41,931 nucleotides of DNA from assembly GCA_024680755.1 (NCBI GenBank), contig JAILBT010000096.1, positions 1-41,931 of the forward strand, read 5' to 3'. Below the pieces are notes generated by a model that was not told the DNA's origin, did not search any database, and worked only from the letters and a program-made list of their open reading frames with translations. Origin of the DNA: Prevotella sp. GTDB lineage: Bacteria > Bacteroidota > Bacteroidia > Bacteroidales > Bacteroidaceae. Position numbers and translations under genes: made by a program. Positions 29,281 through 37,780 of this stretch are shown piece by piece (the first letter of the stretch is position 1; every line of letters starts with the position of its first letter).

Positions 29281-30480
29281 TCATGCCAGGATGGCGTCGG
29301 CCAATTGCTCCAGCAGAGGCAGCTGGTCGCTGTGGAGTCGGGAGCGCAGCGTAAGCATTGGCTCGACTATCTCTACCTGCTTCATCTGCGACAGCATGTC
29401 ACGCATGACGCGGCCTGCCGTGGGAGCCCATGTGCCGTTTTCCACTATTGCCACGCGGCGTTGCTGGTATGCCTTGAGCTGGAGCTTGTGCAGGAAGGCG
29501 TGCATGGGCGGGAAGACAGAGGCATCGTAGCTGCTGGCACACACCACCATGCGGCCGTAGCGGAAAGCATCCTCAATGGCTTCGGCCATATCGTCGCGCG
29601 TCAGGTCGCTGGTGGCCACCTTGGGGCAACCCTTGGCTTGCAAAATCTCTGCCAGCCGCTCGGCAGCGGCCTTTGTGCCGCCGTGAATGGAGGCGTGGGC
29701 GATAAAAACGCCCTCGGTCTCAACTGCATAGCGGCTCCAGATGTCGTACAGGCGCAGGGCCTCGGGCAGTATATGCAGCGGCTCGTATCTACCGGCCGCC
29801 TGCCCGCCGGTCTCCGGCATGGACAGTATTGGGCCGTGCAGCGGGCATACGGTCTGCAGCTCGCCGGCGGCGGCTACTTTCTTTAGCAGCGCCTGCACCT
29901 GAGTGCCATATTTGCCACAGATGTTGAAATAGTAGCGGCGTGCCTCGCAGGCCCAGTCGTCGCGGTCGGCATCGTAGGTGCCGAACTTGCCGAAGGCATC
30001 AGCAGAGAAAAGGGTCTTGCTGGCGGCATCGTAGCTGACCATCACCTCGGGCCAGTGTATCATGGGCGCGCCGATGAAGCATAGTTCGTGCTGGCCGAGG
30101 GACAGGTGCGAGCCTTCCTTCACGGGCAGTGTGCGCCCTTCGGTCTGTATGCCTTCAAAGAACTGTGGCAGCATCTTCAGTGCCTGCGCCGAGGCTACAA
30201 GCTTCAGCTCGGGGTATGCGCTGAGTGTCCAGGCAATCAGGGCCGAGTGGTCAGGCTCCATGTGGTGCACCACAAGATACTCTGGTGTGCGGCCCGTCTG
30301 CGCCACGATAGCCTGCAGCTTTGCTTTCCATGCGTCGGCGCAGCGCTGGTCCACGGTGTCCATGATGGCCGGGTGCTCGTCGGCTATGTAGTAGCTGTTG
30401 TAGCACATGCCGGCTGGCACTTGATATTGACTTTCAAAGAGGTCGAGCGACGGGTCGTCGCAGCCGATATAGTGTATCAT
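29281..30480 (-). CDS. Flavodiiron protein (A-type flavoprotein, FprA-like)
   Basis: The 399-residue protein has an N-terminal metallo-beta-lactamase-like diiron domain. Ligands lie in HHMEPDH (His73, Glu75, Asp77, His78), PMIHWPEVM, FSADAFGKFG and CPLHGP. A C-terminal flavodoxin domain (about 255-399) has the FMN loop ASIHGGTKAAAERLA and VENGTWAPTAG. Flavodiiron proteins reduce O2 or NO to harmless products in the cytoplasm of anaerobes, with electrons from rubredoxin or NADH systems. Length and layout are those of the two-domain class without a fused rubredoxin. It follows the POT transporter by 61 bp, so read-through from that gene is likely. Confidence 0.92.
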   Translation of the reverse strand: MIHYIGCDDPSLDLFESQYQVPAGMCYNSYYIADEHPAIMDTVDQRCADAWKAKLQAIVAQTGRTPEYLVVHHMEPDHSALIAWTLSAYPELKLVASAQALKMLPQFFEGIQTEGRTLPVKEGSHLSLGQHELCFIGAPMIHWPEVMVSYDAASKTLFSADAFGKFGTYDADRDDWACEARRYYFNICGKYGTQVQALLKKVAAAGELQTVCPLHGPILSMPETGGQAAGRYEPLHILPEALRLYDIWSRYAVETEGVFIAHASIHGGTKAAAERLAEILQAKGCPKVATSDLTRDDMAEAIEDAFRYGRMVVCASSYDASVFPPMHAFLHKLQLKAYQQRRVAIVENGTWAPTAGRVMRDMLSQMKQVEIVEPMLTLRSRLHSDQLPLLEQLADAILA

Positions 30481-30541
30481 TGGTTGAATGTTTTGTTATA
30501 TGTTTTTGAATTGCAGTCTGTTTGTTTGACAAGTTAAATGA

Positions 30542-32062
30542 TCAGCACACCTTCTCCAGGCGCTTCATCATGGCGAACATGAACAGGGCTGCCACGAGGC
30601 ATACGGCAATGAACACGCCCCATACCATGGTCAGCGGCAGGTCGCCCCAGAGCACGCCGCCCACCAGCACCAGCTGGTTGCCAATGGCTGTAGATACGAA
30701 CCATCCACCCATCATCATGCCTTTATACTTTGGGGGTGCCACCTTCGTTACGAACGATATGCCCATAGGCGACAGCAGCAACTCGCCGAAGGTCAGCACG
30801 AGATAGACCGAGATGAGCCAGTATGGTGAGACAAAGGTTCCGGCTTCGCCGGCGGCTGCCTGTTCGTTAGGTGTGTTGAGGCCCATCGAGGCCACCAGCA
30901 TCATCAGGAAGGCGGCAGCAGCCACAACCATGCCGTAGGCTATCTTGCGCGGGGCTTTGGGCTCTTTGCCGCTGCGGGCAAGGGCACCGAAGATGGCCAT
31001 CGAGACGGGTGTCAGGGCCACCACATAGAAAGGATTGAACTGCTGGAAGATGGGGGCCGAGATGTCTATCGTGCCCGTGGCTTGCGTATATTTGTAGCCC
31101 AGAACGGCGGCTGCAGCCACTATCACGGCGGCTGCCACGCCCTTGCCTCTGCTTGTCTTGCTCTGGAAGAGCGAGAACAGGGCATATACGATGAAGATGA
31201 TCATCACCAGGTTTATCACGTCGAAAGGCATTGTGTCGGCACCCGTGGCGGTCTTCTCTGTAAACTCGTTGGCAAAGAACGTGAGCGACAGACCGTTCTG
31301 ATGGAAAGCCATCCAGAAGAAGATTACCACCGCATACACCAGAACCAGGGCCACGATGCGCTGTGATGTCTCTTCCTTTGTCAGCTCGGGCTCGCTGCTG
31401 CCGGCTGCGGCAGCCCCGGCCTTCTTCCTTCCGCCCTCCACATGGCGGAAGGTGCTGCGGAAGGCATAGTAGATGGCGATGGAGAGGATGAGCGAAGCAC
31501 AGGCCACGGCAAAGGCGAAGTGGTAGGAATCGTTCTCCGAATAGCCTAAGCTGTGCTGTGCCCATTCCATGATGCGTATGGCGGCCGTGGGAGCGAACAG
31601 GGCTCCGATGTTGATGGCCATGTAGAAGATAGAGAAGCCTGCGTCGCGCTTGTCGGCAAAGCGCTGCTCATTGTACAGGTCGCCCACCATCACCTGCAGG
31701 TTACCCTTGAACAGGCCCGTGCCGAAGCCTATGGCCACAAGAGAGGCCAGCATCGTGACCAGGGCTACGGTGTCGCCTCCAAGGGGTATGGACAGCAGCA
31801 GGTAGCCCGCAAACATAATAACGATGCCGGCTGTCACCATGCGGCCGAAGCCGAACCGGTCGGCCATCATGCCGCCGATGAGCGGGAAGAAATAGACGAA
31901 CATCAGAAACGAGCTGTAGATGGTGCCTGCCACGCCGGGGGTCAGGCCAAAATTAGCCCTCAGGAAGAGGGCAAACACGGCTATCATCGTGTAATAGCCG
32001 AAGCGCTCGCCTGTGTTGGCCAGCGCCAGTGCGTAGAGACCTTTCGGTTGTCCTTCAAACAT
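30542..32062 (-). CDS. POT/PTR-family proton-coupled peptide transporter
   Basis: The 506-residue membrane protein starts MFEGQPKGLYALALANTGER. GERFGYYTM in helix 1 corresponds to the family's ExxERFxYY motif, although the first Glu is replaced. GGMMADRFGFGRMV and GFGTGLFKGNLQVMVGDLY follow, and FYMAINIGALFAP is the conserved FYxxINxG motif. A soluble linker (about residues 205-225) precedes the second half. The family imports di- and tripeptides with protons. It has a good Bacteroidetes promoter (32141-32172) and is likely the first gene before the flavodiiron gene. Confidence 0.9.
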   Translation of the reverse strand: MFEGQPKGLYALALANTGERFGYYTMIAVFALFLRANFGLTPGVAGTIYSSFLMFVYFFPLIGGMMADRFGFGRMVTAGIVIMFAGYLLLSIPLGGDTVALVTMLASLVAIGFGTGLFKGNLQVMVGDLYNEQRFADKRDAGFSIFYMAINIGALFAPTAAIRIMEWAQHSLGYSENDSYHFAFAVACASLILSIAIYYAFRSTFRHVEGGRKKAGAAAAGSSEPELTKEETSQRIVALVLVYAVVIFFWMAFHQNGLSLTFFANEFTEKTATGADTMPFDVINLVMIIFIVYALFSLFQSKTSRGKGVAAAVIVAAAAVLGYKYTQATGTIDISAPIFQQFNPFYVVALTPVSMAIFGALARSGKEPKAPRKIAYGMVVAAAAFLMMLVASMGLNTPNEQAAAGEAGTFVSPYWLISVYLVLTFGELLLSPMGISFVTKVAPPKYKGMMMGGWFVSTAIGNQLVLVGGVLWGDLPLTMVWGVFIAVCLVAALFMFAMMKRLEKVC

Positions 32063-32140
32063 TGTTGGTTGTTAATTTTATTGGTATGATATCTTTTTCA
32101 GCGAATGGGTACTGACGGATGGCCTGGTTTCTATAGGCCG

Positions 32141-32172
32141 CAAAAGTAACAAAGTTTCCGCACACAGCCAAA
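32141..32172 (-). promoter_or_regulatory. Bacteroidetes-type promoter for the POT transporter
   Basis: On the minus strand TTTG (plus 32169-32172), a 20-bp spacer and TACTTTTG (plus 32141-32148) match the consensus, about 80 bp before the start codon. Confidence 0.72.
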
Positions 32173-32222
32173 TATTAAAACTAAAAAAATTAAAGAAATA
32201 TAAAAAATGAAGCCTCTGACGG

Positions 32223-32251
32223 TTGGGCGTTTTTTTTTATTTGTAATTTTG
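32223..32251 (+). promoter_or_regulatory. Bacteroidetes-type promoter for the DUF362 gene
   Basis: TTG (32223-32225), an 18-bp T-rich spacer and TAATTTTG (32244-32251) fit the consensus. The predicted transcript would start just before the palindrome at 32264-32314. Confidence 0.6.
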
Positions 32252-32263
32252 CAGCCAACTACC

Positions 32264-32314
32264 GGTACGCAGGTGTCTCACCTGCGGCAGCCGCGGGTGA
32301 GACACCCGCGTACC
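32264..32314. repeat. 51-bp nested palindrome in the DUF362 leader
   Basis: Two 25-nt arms (32264-32288 and 32290-32314) are reverse complements except for two positions, around a single central base. Each arm is itself a hairpin: GCAGGTG-tct-CACCTGC on the left and GCGGGTG-aga-CACCCGC on the right. The ends are GGTACGC and GCGTACC. It lies between the predicted promoter and the start codon. Confidence 0.9.
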
Positions 32315-32382
32315 AGTGCAAAGCGATGAAATAACCATTAGTTATATAGAAGTGCTTAAACGATTCATAACCATCAGATAAA

Positions 32383-33345
32383 ATGAAAAAGTCATTTCTT
32401 TTGTTGGCTGCGGCGCTGACCTGTATCGGCGCTATGGCGCAGCCCAAGGTCTATTTCACCAAGGACATCAGTCCCGAGTCGCTTGTTAAGATCTACAAGG
32501 CTCTGGGGGTGGAGGCACAAGGCCGTGTAGCCGTGAAAATCTCGACGGGCGAGGGCGGCAACACCCATTATCTGAAGCCCACGCTTATCCGCAACCTGGT
32601 GGACGAGGTGGGCGGCACCATCGTAGAGTGTTGCACGGCCTACGGCGGCTCACGGCAGGACGTGGGCAAACACTGGCAGACCATTCATGACCACGGCTTC
32701 GACTCCATCTTTGCCGTTGACATTATGGACGAGTACGACCAGATACGCATACCCGTGCAGGATCGTCGCCACATAAAGTACGACATCGTCGGCGGCCATT
32801 TGGCCAACTATGATTTCATGGTCAACCTGGCGCATTTCAAGGGGCATGCCATGGGTGGCTTCGGCGGCGTGCTGAAGAATGCCAGTATCGGCGTGGCCTC
32901 GACCGCAGGTAAGGCTTATATTCACTCTGCCGGAAAGACCGACGATGCACGCCTGGCCTGGTCGAAGGAGAACCTGGCCGCCGGCCCCACGCAGGACCAT
33001 TTCCTCGAGTCGATGGCTGCTGCGGCACAGGCCGTGCACAACTACATGCAAGGGCGCGTCATATATATTAATGTGATGAACAATATGTCGGTCGATTGCG
33101 ACTGCGACGGTCACCCAGCCAAGCCAGAGTTGCAAGACATGGGCATCATGGCTTCGCTCGACCCAGTGGCTGTTGACCAGGCTTGCCTGGACAAGGTGTT
33201 CAGCTATCAGGGCAGACCGGGGGACGACAACAAGCCGCTCATTCAGCGCATAAACCGTCAGCATGGCACATACATTACCGACTATGCCGAGCAGATAGGA
33301 TTAGGGTCGAAAAAGTATGTTCTGATAGACATAGACAAGCGTTGA
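32383..33345 (+). CDS. Exported DUF362-domain protein
   Basis: The 320-residue protein has a signal peptide (1-19, ending GAMAQ), then PKVYFTKDISPESLVKIYKA. GRVAVKISTGEGGNTHYLKP, MVNLAHFKGHAMGGFGGVLK, VDCDCDGHPAKP and DMGIMASLDPVAVDQAC are typical of DUF362 proteins. Many members carry or neighbour iron-sulfur centres, but no CxxCxxCxxxC ferredoxin motif is present here. The CDC motif is the only clustered cysteine pair. The function is unknown. Its leader contains the nested palindrome at 32264-32314. It converges on the rnf operon with a shared terminator hairpin. Confidence 0.85.
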   Translation: MKKSFLLLAAALTCIGAMAQPKVYFTKDISPESLVKIYKALGVEAQGRVAVKISTGEGGNTHYLKPTLIRNLVDEVGGTIVECCTAYGGSRQDVGKHWQTIHDHGFDSIFAVDIMDEYDQIRIPVQDRRHIKYDIVGGHLANYDFMVNLAHFKGHAMGGFGGVLKNASIGVASTAGKAYIHSAGKTDDARLAWSKENLAAGPTQDHFLESMAAAAQAVHNYMQGRVIYINVMNNMSVDCDCDGHPAKPELQDMGIMASLDPVAVDQACLDKVFSYQGRPGDDNKPLIQRINRQHGTYITDYAEQIGLGSKKYVLIDIDKR

Positions 33346-33380
33346 AGCGCCCAAGCCTATGTCAAGAGTCTGAATAATGA

Positions 33381-33413
33381 AAAGAGCGTGTCGGTCTTGC
33401 CGGCACGCTCTTT
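33381..33413. terminator. Bidirectional hairpin between DUF362 and rnfA
   Basis: A 10-bp outer stem, AAAGAGCGTG (33381-33390) with CACGCTCTTT (33404-33413), continues through a T-G wobble and CGG/CCG. It sits between convergent genes. The T-runs are only three to four bases on each side, so strength is uncertain. Confidence 0.65.
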
Positions 33414-33444
33414 CGTGTAGAATAGGTGTGTGGTATGCGTCGTT

Positions 33445-34047
33445 TCAGTTGAGTCCGAACAGTGTGCGCAGGCCGCCATCGACACCCGAGAAGCCCATGA
33501 ATGCGAGCGAGAGCAGCCCGGCCGTGACCAGCGTGATGGCAGTGCCGCTCATGGCGCGTGGCGTTGCGGCCAGCTCCTGCTGTTCGCGTATGCCGGCGAA
33601 CACGGTCAGCGCCAGGCCAAAGCCTATGGCCGTGGAGAAGGCATAGACCACGCTCTGCATGAGTGAGAAATCCTTCTGGATGACCAGGATGGCCACACCC
33701 AACACGGCACAGTTGGTCGTGATGAGGGGCAGGAAGATGCCCAGTGCCTGATAGAGAGCGGGCGACACCTTCTTCAACACAATCTCAACCATCTGCACCA
33801 GGGCGGCAATGACCAGAATGAAAGCAATGGTCTGCAGGTAGCCCAGGCCGAAGGGGTCGAGCAGGTAGCGCTGCACACACCAGGTGACGATGGTGGCCAG
33901 CGTCATCACGAACGCCACGGCTGCCGACATGCCCAGCGACGTGTCTATCTTCTTCGACACGCCGAGGAATGGACAAATGCCGAGAAACTGCGACAGAATG
34001 ATGTTGTTGACGAATATCGCAGAGATAAAAATCAGTATATATTCCAT
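33445..34047 (-). CDS. rnfA: Rnf complex subunit RnfA
   Basis: The 200-residue protein has six predicted membrane helices. It starts MEYILIFISAIFVNNIILSQ and has FLGICPFLGV (Cys25) and TTNCAVLGVA (Cys113). These cysteines are equivalent to those that hold an intramembrane iron-sulfur cluster between RnfA and RnfE in solved Rnf/NQR structures. RnfA helps couple ferredoxin:NAD+ electron transfer to ion pumping. The start at 34047 is fixed by homology; in-frame codons upstream come only from the 8-bp tandem array. It is the last gene of rnfBCDGEA, the usual order. Confidence 0.95.
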   Translation of the reverse strand: MEYILIFISAIFVNNIILSQFLGICPFLGVSKKIDTSLGMSAAVAFVMTLATIVTWCVQRYLLDPFGLGYLQTIAFILVIAALVQMVEIVLKKVSPALYQALGIFLPLITTNCAVLGVAILVIQKDFSLMQSVVYAFSTAIGFGLALTVFAGIREQQELAATPRAMSGTAITLVTAGLLSLAFMGFSGVDGGLRTLFGLN

Positions 34048-34056
34048 GATATTTGT

Positions 34057-34136
34057 GGAGTTGGGTAGTTGCGGAGTTGTGTAGTTGCGGAGTTGCGGAG
34101 TTGGATAGTTGTGGAGTTGGGTAGTTGTGGAGTTGT
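34057..34136. repeat. 8-bp tandem array (10 copies) between rnfE and rnfA
   Basis: Exactly ten units fit RKAGTTGN (GGAGTTGN alternating with GTAGTTGN or ATAGTTGT). The array ends 9 bp before the rnfA start on the minus strand. A second short 8-bp run (CCTCCTCA twice, TTTCCTCA once, 34151-34174) overlaps the rnfE stop codon. Confidence 0.93.
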
Positions 34137-34163
34137 TACTCATCTCCTATCCTCCTCACCTCC

Positions 34164-34742
34164 TCATTTCCTCATCTTTACTATTGCCACGAGGAATCCC
34201 AGCGTGATGAATGCCCCCGGAGGCAGCACGAACATGAGCATGTTGAGTGCCTCGGGCAGCAGCACGAAGCCGAACACCGAGCCGGCTCCTAACAGTTCGC
34301 GGCAGATGCCGAGCAGGGTCAGTCCGATGGTGAAGCCCAGTCCGATGCCTATGCCGTCCATCAGGCTGCTCACGGCATCGTTCTTGGCGGCAAATGCTTC
34401 GGCGCGGCCCAGGATGATACAGTTGACCACGATGAGTGGTATGAACAGGCCCAGCGTGGCATAGATGTCGGGCACGTATGCCTGCATGAGCATCTGCAGC
34501 AGTGTGACAAACGACGCAATGACAACGATGAACACGGGTATGTGTACCTTGTCTGGCGTGAGGTTTTTGATGAGCGAGATGACCACGTTGGAACAGATAA
34601 GCACGAACATCGTGGCCAGACCCATTGCCAGGCCGTTCAGGGCCGAGGTAGTGGTGGCCAGCGTGGGGCACATGCCGAGCATTAGCACAAAGGTGGGGTT
34701 CTCCTTCGTAATGCCGTTCTTGATTATTCCGATGTAATTCAT
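34164..34742 (-). CDS. rnfE: Rnf complex subunit RnfE
   Basis: The 192-residue protein has six predicted membrane helices and is related to RnfA. It starts MNYIGIIKNGITKENPTFVL and has MLGMCPTLATTT (Cys25) and VVNCIILGRAEAFA (Cys108), the cysteines equivalent to those facing RnfA around an iron-sulfur centre. It is part of the ion-pumping membrane core. It is 38 bp downstream of rnfG and 116 bp upstream of rnfA. That last gap is long for this operon because it holds the 8-bp tandem array. Confidence 0.95.
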   Translation of the reverse strand: MNYIGIIKNGITKENPTFVLMLGMCPTLATTTSALNGLAMGLATMFVLICSNVVISLIKNLTPDKVHIPVFIVVIASFVTLLQMLMQAYVPDIYATLGLFIPLIVVNCIILGRAEAFAAKNDAVSSLMDGIGIGLGFTIGLTLLGICRELLGAGSVFGFVLLPEALNMLMFVLPPGAFITLGFLVAIVKMRK

Positions 34743-34780
34743 GATTGTGTTTCGATGTTTGAAGTTCCGCTTTCGTGTTG

Positions 34781-35401
34781 TTACTTGGCCTGCCGGCTGG
34801 CTCCCGTCTGCGCGTCGGCCTTGCCCTGCTTATAGGCTGTATAGGCACTGTTGACGGCCTGCAGGAAAGCTCGGCTGGTGATGGTTGAGGCGGTGATGGC
34901 ATCCACCTGTCCGCCGTCTTTGCTCACGGTGAGCGGGCTTGCCGGGTTGCGGCCTATGATGTCGCCTTTCCCGCCTTTCTGAAACCACTTGTCGGCCTTG
35001 GCACCCAGCCCCGGGGTCTCGGCATGTTCGAGCAGGGTGTAGCCCAGGATGTCGCCGTCGGGATTGAAGCCCACCAGCACCTTCAGGTCGCCTCCGAAGC
35101 CTCCCGACGTGCTCTCGACGGCGGCACCGAGGCAGCGGCCCTGCCGGTCGTTCACATTATATATAATGTATTCCGCAGGCTTGCCCTTGCTGTCTTGCTG
35201 CCTGACGGTGTCGATGCCGGCCATCTGCACTTCGCCACCGCCCATCACACTCTTTATTCCGTCCTGCAGCGTCTTGACCTTCTGGGCGGCTATGGGAGCC
35301 TCGGTGACGTGATTGACCGCGGCCAAGGCACCGCCGGCTATGACGGCCACGCCCGTCAGAACGCATGCCATGTTGATGATTGTCGATTCAAGTTTCTTCA
35401 T
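34781..35401 (-). CDS. rnfG: Rnf complex subunit RnfG (covalent FMN)
   Basis: The 206-residue protein has one N-terminal membrane helix (about 8-30) and an FMN-binding domain. LVGFNPDGDILGYTLLEHAE, TPGLGAKADKWFQKGGKGD and VDAITASTITSRAF are hallmarks. The last motif holds the Thr that carries covalent FMN, with TAST in place of the usual SGAT. It passes electrons between RnfD and other subunits on the outer face of the membrane. It starts 4 bp after the rnfD stop codon, so translation is probably coupled. Confidence 0.95.
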   Translation of the reverse strand: MKKLESTIINMACVLTGVAVIAGGALAAVNHVTEAPIAAQKVKTLQDGIKSVMGGGEVQMAGIDTVRQQDSKGKPAEYIIYNVNDRQGRCLGAAVESTSGGFGGDLKVLVGFNPDGDILGYTLLEHAETPGLGAKADKWFQKGGKGDIIGRNPASPLTVSKDGGQVDAITASTITSRAFLQAVNSAYTAYKQGKADAQTGASRQAK

Positions 35402-35405
35402 GGAT

Positions 35406-36407
35406 TTACTGTTTTGCAGGCACTTCGCCGAAGCGCTGGGGTTTCATGTATGTATTGATGAGCGGGGTGAAGCCGTTCATAATGAGTATGGCAAACGACA
35501 TGCCCTCGGGATATGAGCCCCAGTAGCGTATGACCACCGTCAGAGCGCCTATGGCAACACCATATACGAGCTGTCCGCGGGTGGTCATGGGCGACGTGAC
35601 ATAGTCGGTGGCCATGAAGATGGCACCCAGCATGAGGCCGCCTGAGAGTATCTGGCTCAGAGGGTCGGGATAGTAGGGCGCGACGAGGTGTAGCAGCCCC
35701 GTCAGCACGAACACGGTAGCGATGATGCTCACGGGAATGTGCCATGTGATGATTTTCTTCCATAGCATGTAGGCCAGTCCGAGCAGCAGTGCCAGGGCAC
35801 ACACCTCGCCCAGTGCACCTGCGCCGAGCGAGCCGGCATTGCCCGCCAGCATGTCGAGCGACGAGGGCAACTGGCCGAGCAGCGAGGCATCGCCCTCCTT
35901 GATAGCCTGCTTCATCAGCGCCAGCGGGGTGGCCCCCGTCTCGGCATCAAGATAGCTGCCAAGTTGTCCGGCCACGGGCCACGATGTCATCTGCGCCGGA
36001 AAGGAAACGAGCAGGAAGCAACGGCCCACGAGCGCGGGGTTGAAGATGTTCTGCCCCAGTCCGCCGAAGGTCATCTTGCCCACGCCGATGGCAATGAGCG
36101 CGCCGACGATGACCATCCACACGGGCAGGTTGCTGGGCAGATTGAAGCCTAAGAGCAGGCCCGTCAACACGGCCGAGCCGTCGAGTATGGTGCTGCGCTG
36201 GCCGTGCAGCATGTAACGGTTGATGGCCCACTCGAAAAACACGCAGCTGGCCACGCTGGTCAGCAGCACCACGGCCGAGCCGAGGCCGAAGAAGGCGAGC
36301 GACACCAGCAGGGCCGGTACCAAGGCAACGATGACGCCATACATGTTGCGCTCTACGGTGTCGCGACCGTGAGCATGGGGCGAAAGTGATACGATGATAT
36401 TTCCCAT
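35406..36407 (-). CDS. rnfD: Rnf complex subunit RnfD (covalent FMN)
   Basis: The 333-residue integral membrane protein is NqrB-like. It has SPHAHGRDTVERNMYGVIVA at the start, LTGLLLGFNLPSNLPVW, FGGLGQNIFNPALVGRCFLL and the covalent-FMN motif ETGATPLALM. SGGLMLGAIFMATDYVTSP and GMSFAILIMNGFTPLINTY follow. It is a core part of the ion-translocating path. It starts 5 bp after rnfC and ends 4 bp before rnfG, in a tight operon. Confidence 0.95.
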   Translation of the reverse strand: MGNIIVSLSPHAHGRDTVERNMYGVIVALVPALLVSLAFFGLGSAVVLLTSVASCVFFEWAINRYMLHGQRSTILDGSAVLTGLLLGFNLPSNLPVWMVIVGALIAIGVGKMTFGGLGQNIFNPALVGRCFLLVSFPAQMTSWPVAGQLGSYLDAETGATPLALMKQAIKEGDASLLGQLPSSLDMLAGNAGSLGAGALGEVCALALLLGLAYMLWKKIITWHIPVSIIATVFVLTGLLHLVAPYYPDPLSQILSGGLMLGAIFMATDYVTSPMTTRGQLVYGVAIGALTVVIRYWGSYPEGMSFAILIMNGFTPLINTYMKPQRFGEVPAKQ

Positions 36408-36412
36408 TTTCT

Positions 36413-37780
36413 TTATTTCTTAGCGTTGCGGGCCCGAATGATGCCCATGACGGTTTGTTTTCCCTGGCGTATGTTGTCCAACAGCGGACGGTGGGCAGGG
36501 CAAGTGAACTGGCACGAGCCGCACTCAATGCACGACACGATGTCTTCGTGCTCCACCTTCTCCCACATCTTCTTGCTGCTGCATGTAGCCAGCAGGTATG
36601 GCTCAAGCCCCATGGGGCACGCCCCCACGCACTTGGCGCAGCGTATGCACGGTTCTGCCTGCTTGCGTCGGGCATCGTCGTCGGTCAGCACTGTCACGCA
36701 GTTGGTGCCCTTGGTCACAGGCACGTCGAGCGAGAAACAGGCCTTGCCCATCATGGGGCCGCCGGCAAGCACCTTGTTGTCGCCTTCTGGCAGTCCGCCG
36801 CAGGCTTCAACGAGGTCCCTGAAGGGTGTGCCCATGCGCACCAGGAAGTTGCCGGGGTGAGCTATGCGTTTGCCTGTGACGGTGGTGTAGCGCTCAAACA
36901 GGGGCTTATGTTTCATCACGGCCTGATAGACGGCAAAGGCAGTACCCACGTTCTGCACTATCGCTCCCACGTTGACGGGTATGGCTGGCGGGGCAGGCAC
37001 CTGGCGGCCTATGACGGCATCGACCAGCTGCTTCTCGCCGCCCTGAGGGTATTTCTTTGCCAGCGGCACCACCTCGACGGCGTATGCCGTGTCTGCAAAG
37101 CGTTCACCGCATTTCTGGGTCAGCAGGTCTATGGCTGCAGGCTTGTTGTTCTCGATGCCTATGTAGCCGCGTGTGACCTTGGCCGCGAGCATGAGCAACT
37201 CAAGGCCCACCAGTATCTCGTCGGCATGCTCCATCATCAGCCGGTAGTCGGCCGTGATATAAGGCTCGCACTCCACGGCGTTGATGATGACACACTCGGC
37301 CTTGGCCGTTGGCGGCGGGCATAGCTTGATGAACGTGGGAAAGCCGGCACCGCCCATGCCTGTCACGCCGGCTGCCTTTATTCGCTCCACAATCTGTTCT
37401 GGAGTCAGCTCGGGATGCTTCTCTACTGTCTCCAAGGTGTCGGTGCGGTCTATGCTCTGTTCCCACTCGTCGCCCTCGACCTTGACAATCACTGCCGGCT
37501 TGCGGTAGCCGGTGGCATCAATGACGTCTTCTATCTTCAGCACCGTGCCGCTCACGCTTGAATAGATGGGGGCCGAGACAAAGCCTCCGGCCTCGGCTAT
37601 CAGCGTACCCACCTTCACATGGTCGCCTTTTTTCACCACGGGCTTTGCGGGGGCGCCGATGTGTTGCGACAGCGGGAACACAGCCTGTTCGGGTAGCGTC
37701 GCCACCTGCGTCACGGCATCGTTGGTCAGCTTGTCTTCGTCGGGATGTACGCCGCCTATACGGAATGTTTTCAGTTTCAT
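36413..37780 (-). CDS. rnfC: Rnf complex subunit RnfC (NADH and Fe-S)
   Basis: The 455-residue protein starts with GGVHPDEDKLTNDAV and a barrel-sandwich segment (GAPAKPVVKKGDHVKVG). GVTGMGGAGFPTFIKL is the nucleotide/FMN-binding loop of the Complex I 51-kDa fold. Two 4Fe-4S motifs, CIRCAKCVGACPMGLEP and CIECGSCQFTCPAHRP, lie in the last quarter. It is the cytoplasmic site of NAD+ reduction or NADH oxidation. Its start overlaps the rnfB stop as ATGA, which couples their translation. Confidence 0.96.
   Translation of the reverse strand: MKLKTFRIGGVHPDEDKLTNDAVTQVATLPEQAVFPLSQHIGAPAKPVVKKGDHVKVGTLIAEAGGFVSAPIYSSVSGTVLKIEDVIDATGYRKPAVIVKVEGDEWEQSIDRTDTLETVEKHPELTPEQIVERIKAAGVTGMGGAGFPTFIKLCPPPTAKAECVIINAVECEPYITADYRLMMEHADEILVGLELLMLAAKVTRGYIGIENNKPAAIDLLTQKCGERFADTAYAVEVVPLAKKYPQGGEKQLVDAVIGRQVPAPPAIPVNVGAIVQNVGTAFAVYQAVMKHKPLFERYTTVTGKRIAHPGNFLVRMGTPFRDLVEACGGLPEGDNKVLAGGPMMGKACFSLDVPVTKGTNCVTVLTDDDARRKQAEPCIRCAKCVGACPMGLEPYLLATCSSKKMWEKVEHEDIVSCIECGSCQFTCPAHRPLLDNIRQGKQTVMGIIRARNAKK

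Noticed and set aside
34048..34143. Longer rnfA start 32 codons upstream
   Set aside because: The added residues are translation of the 8-bp array, and RnfA families begin at MEYILIF.
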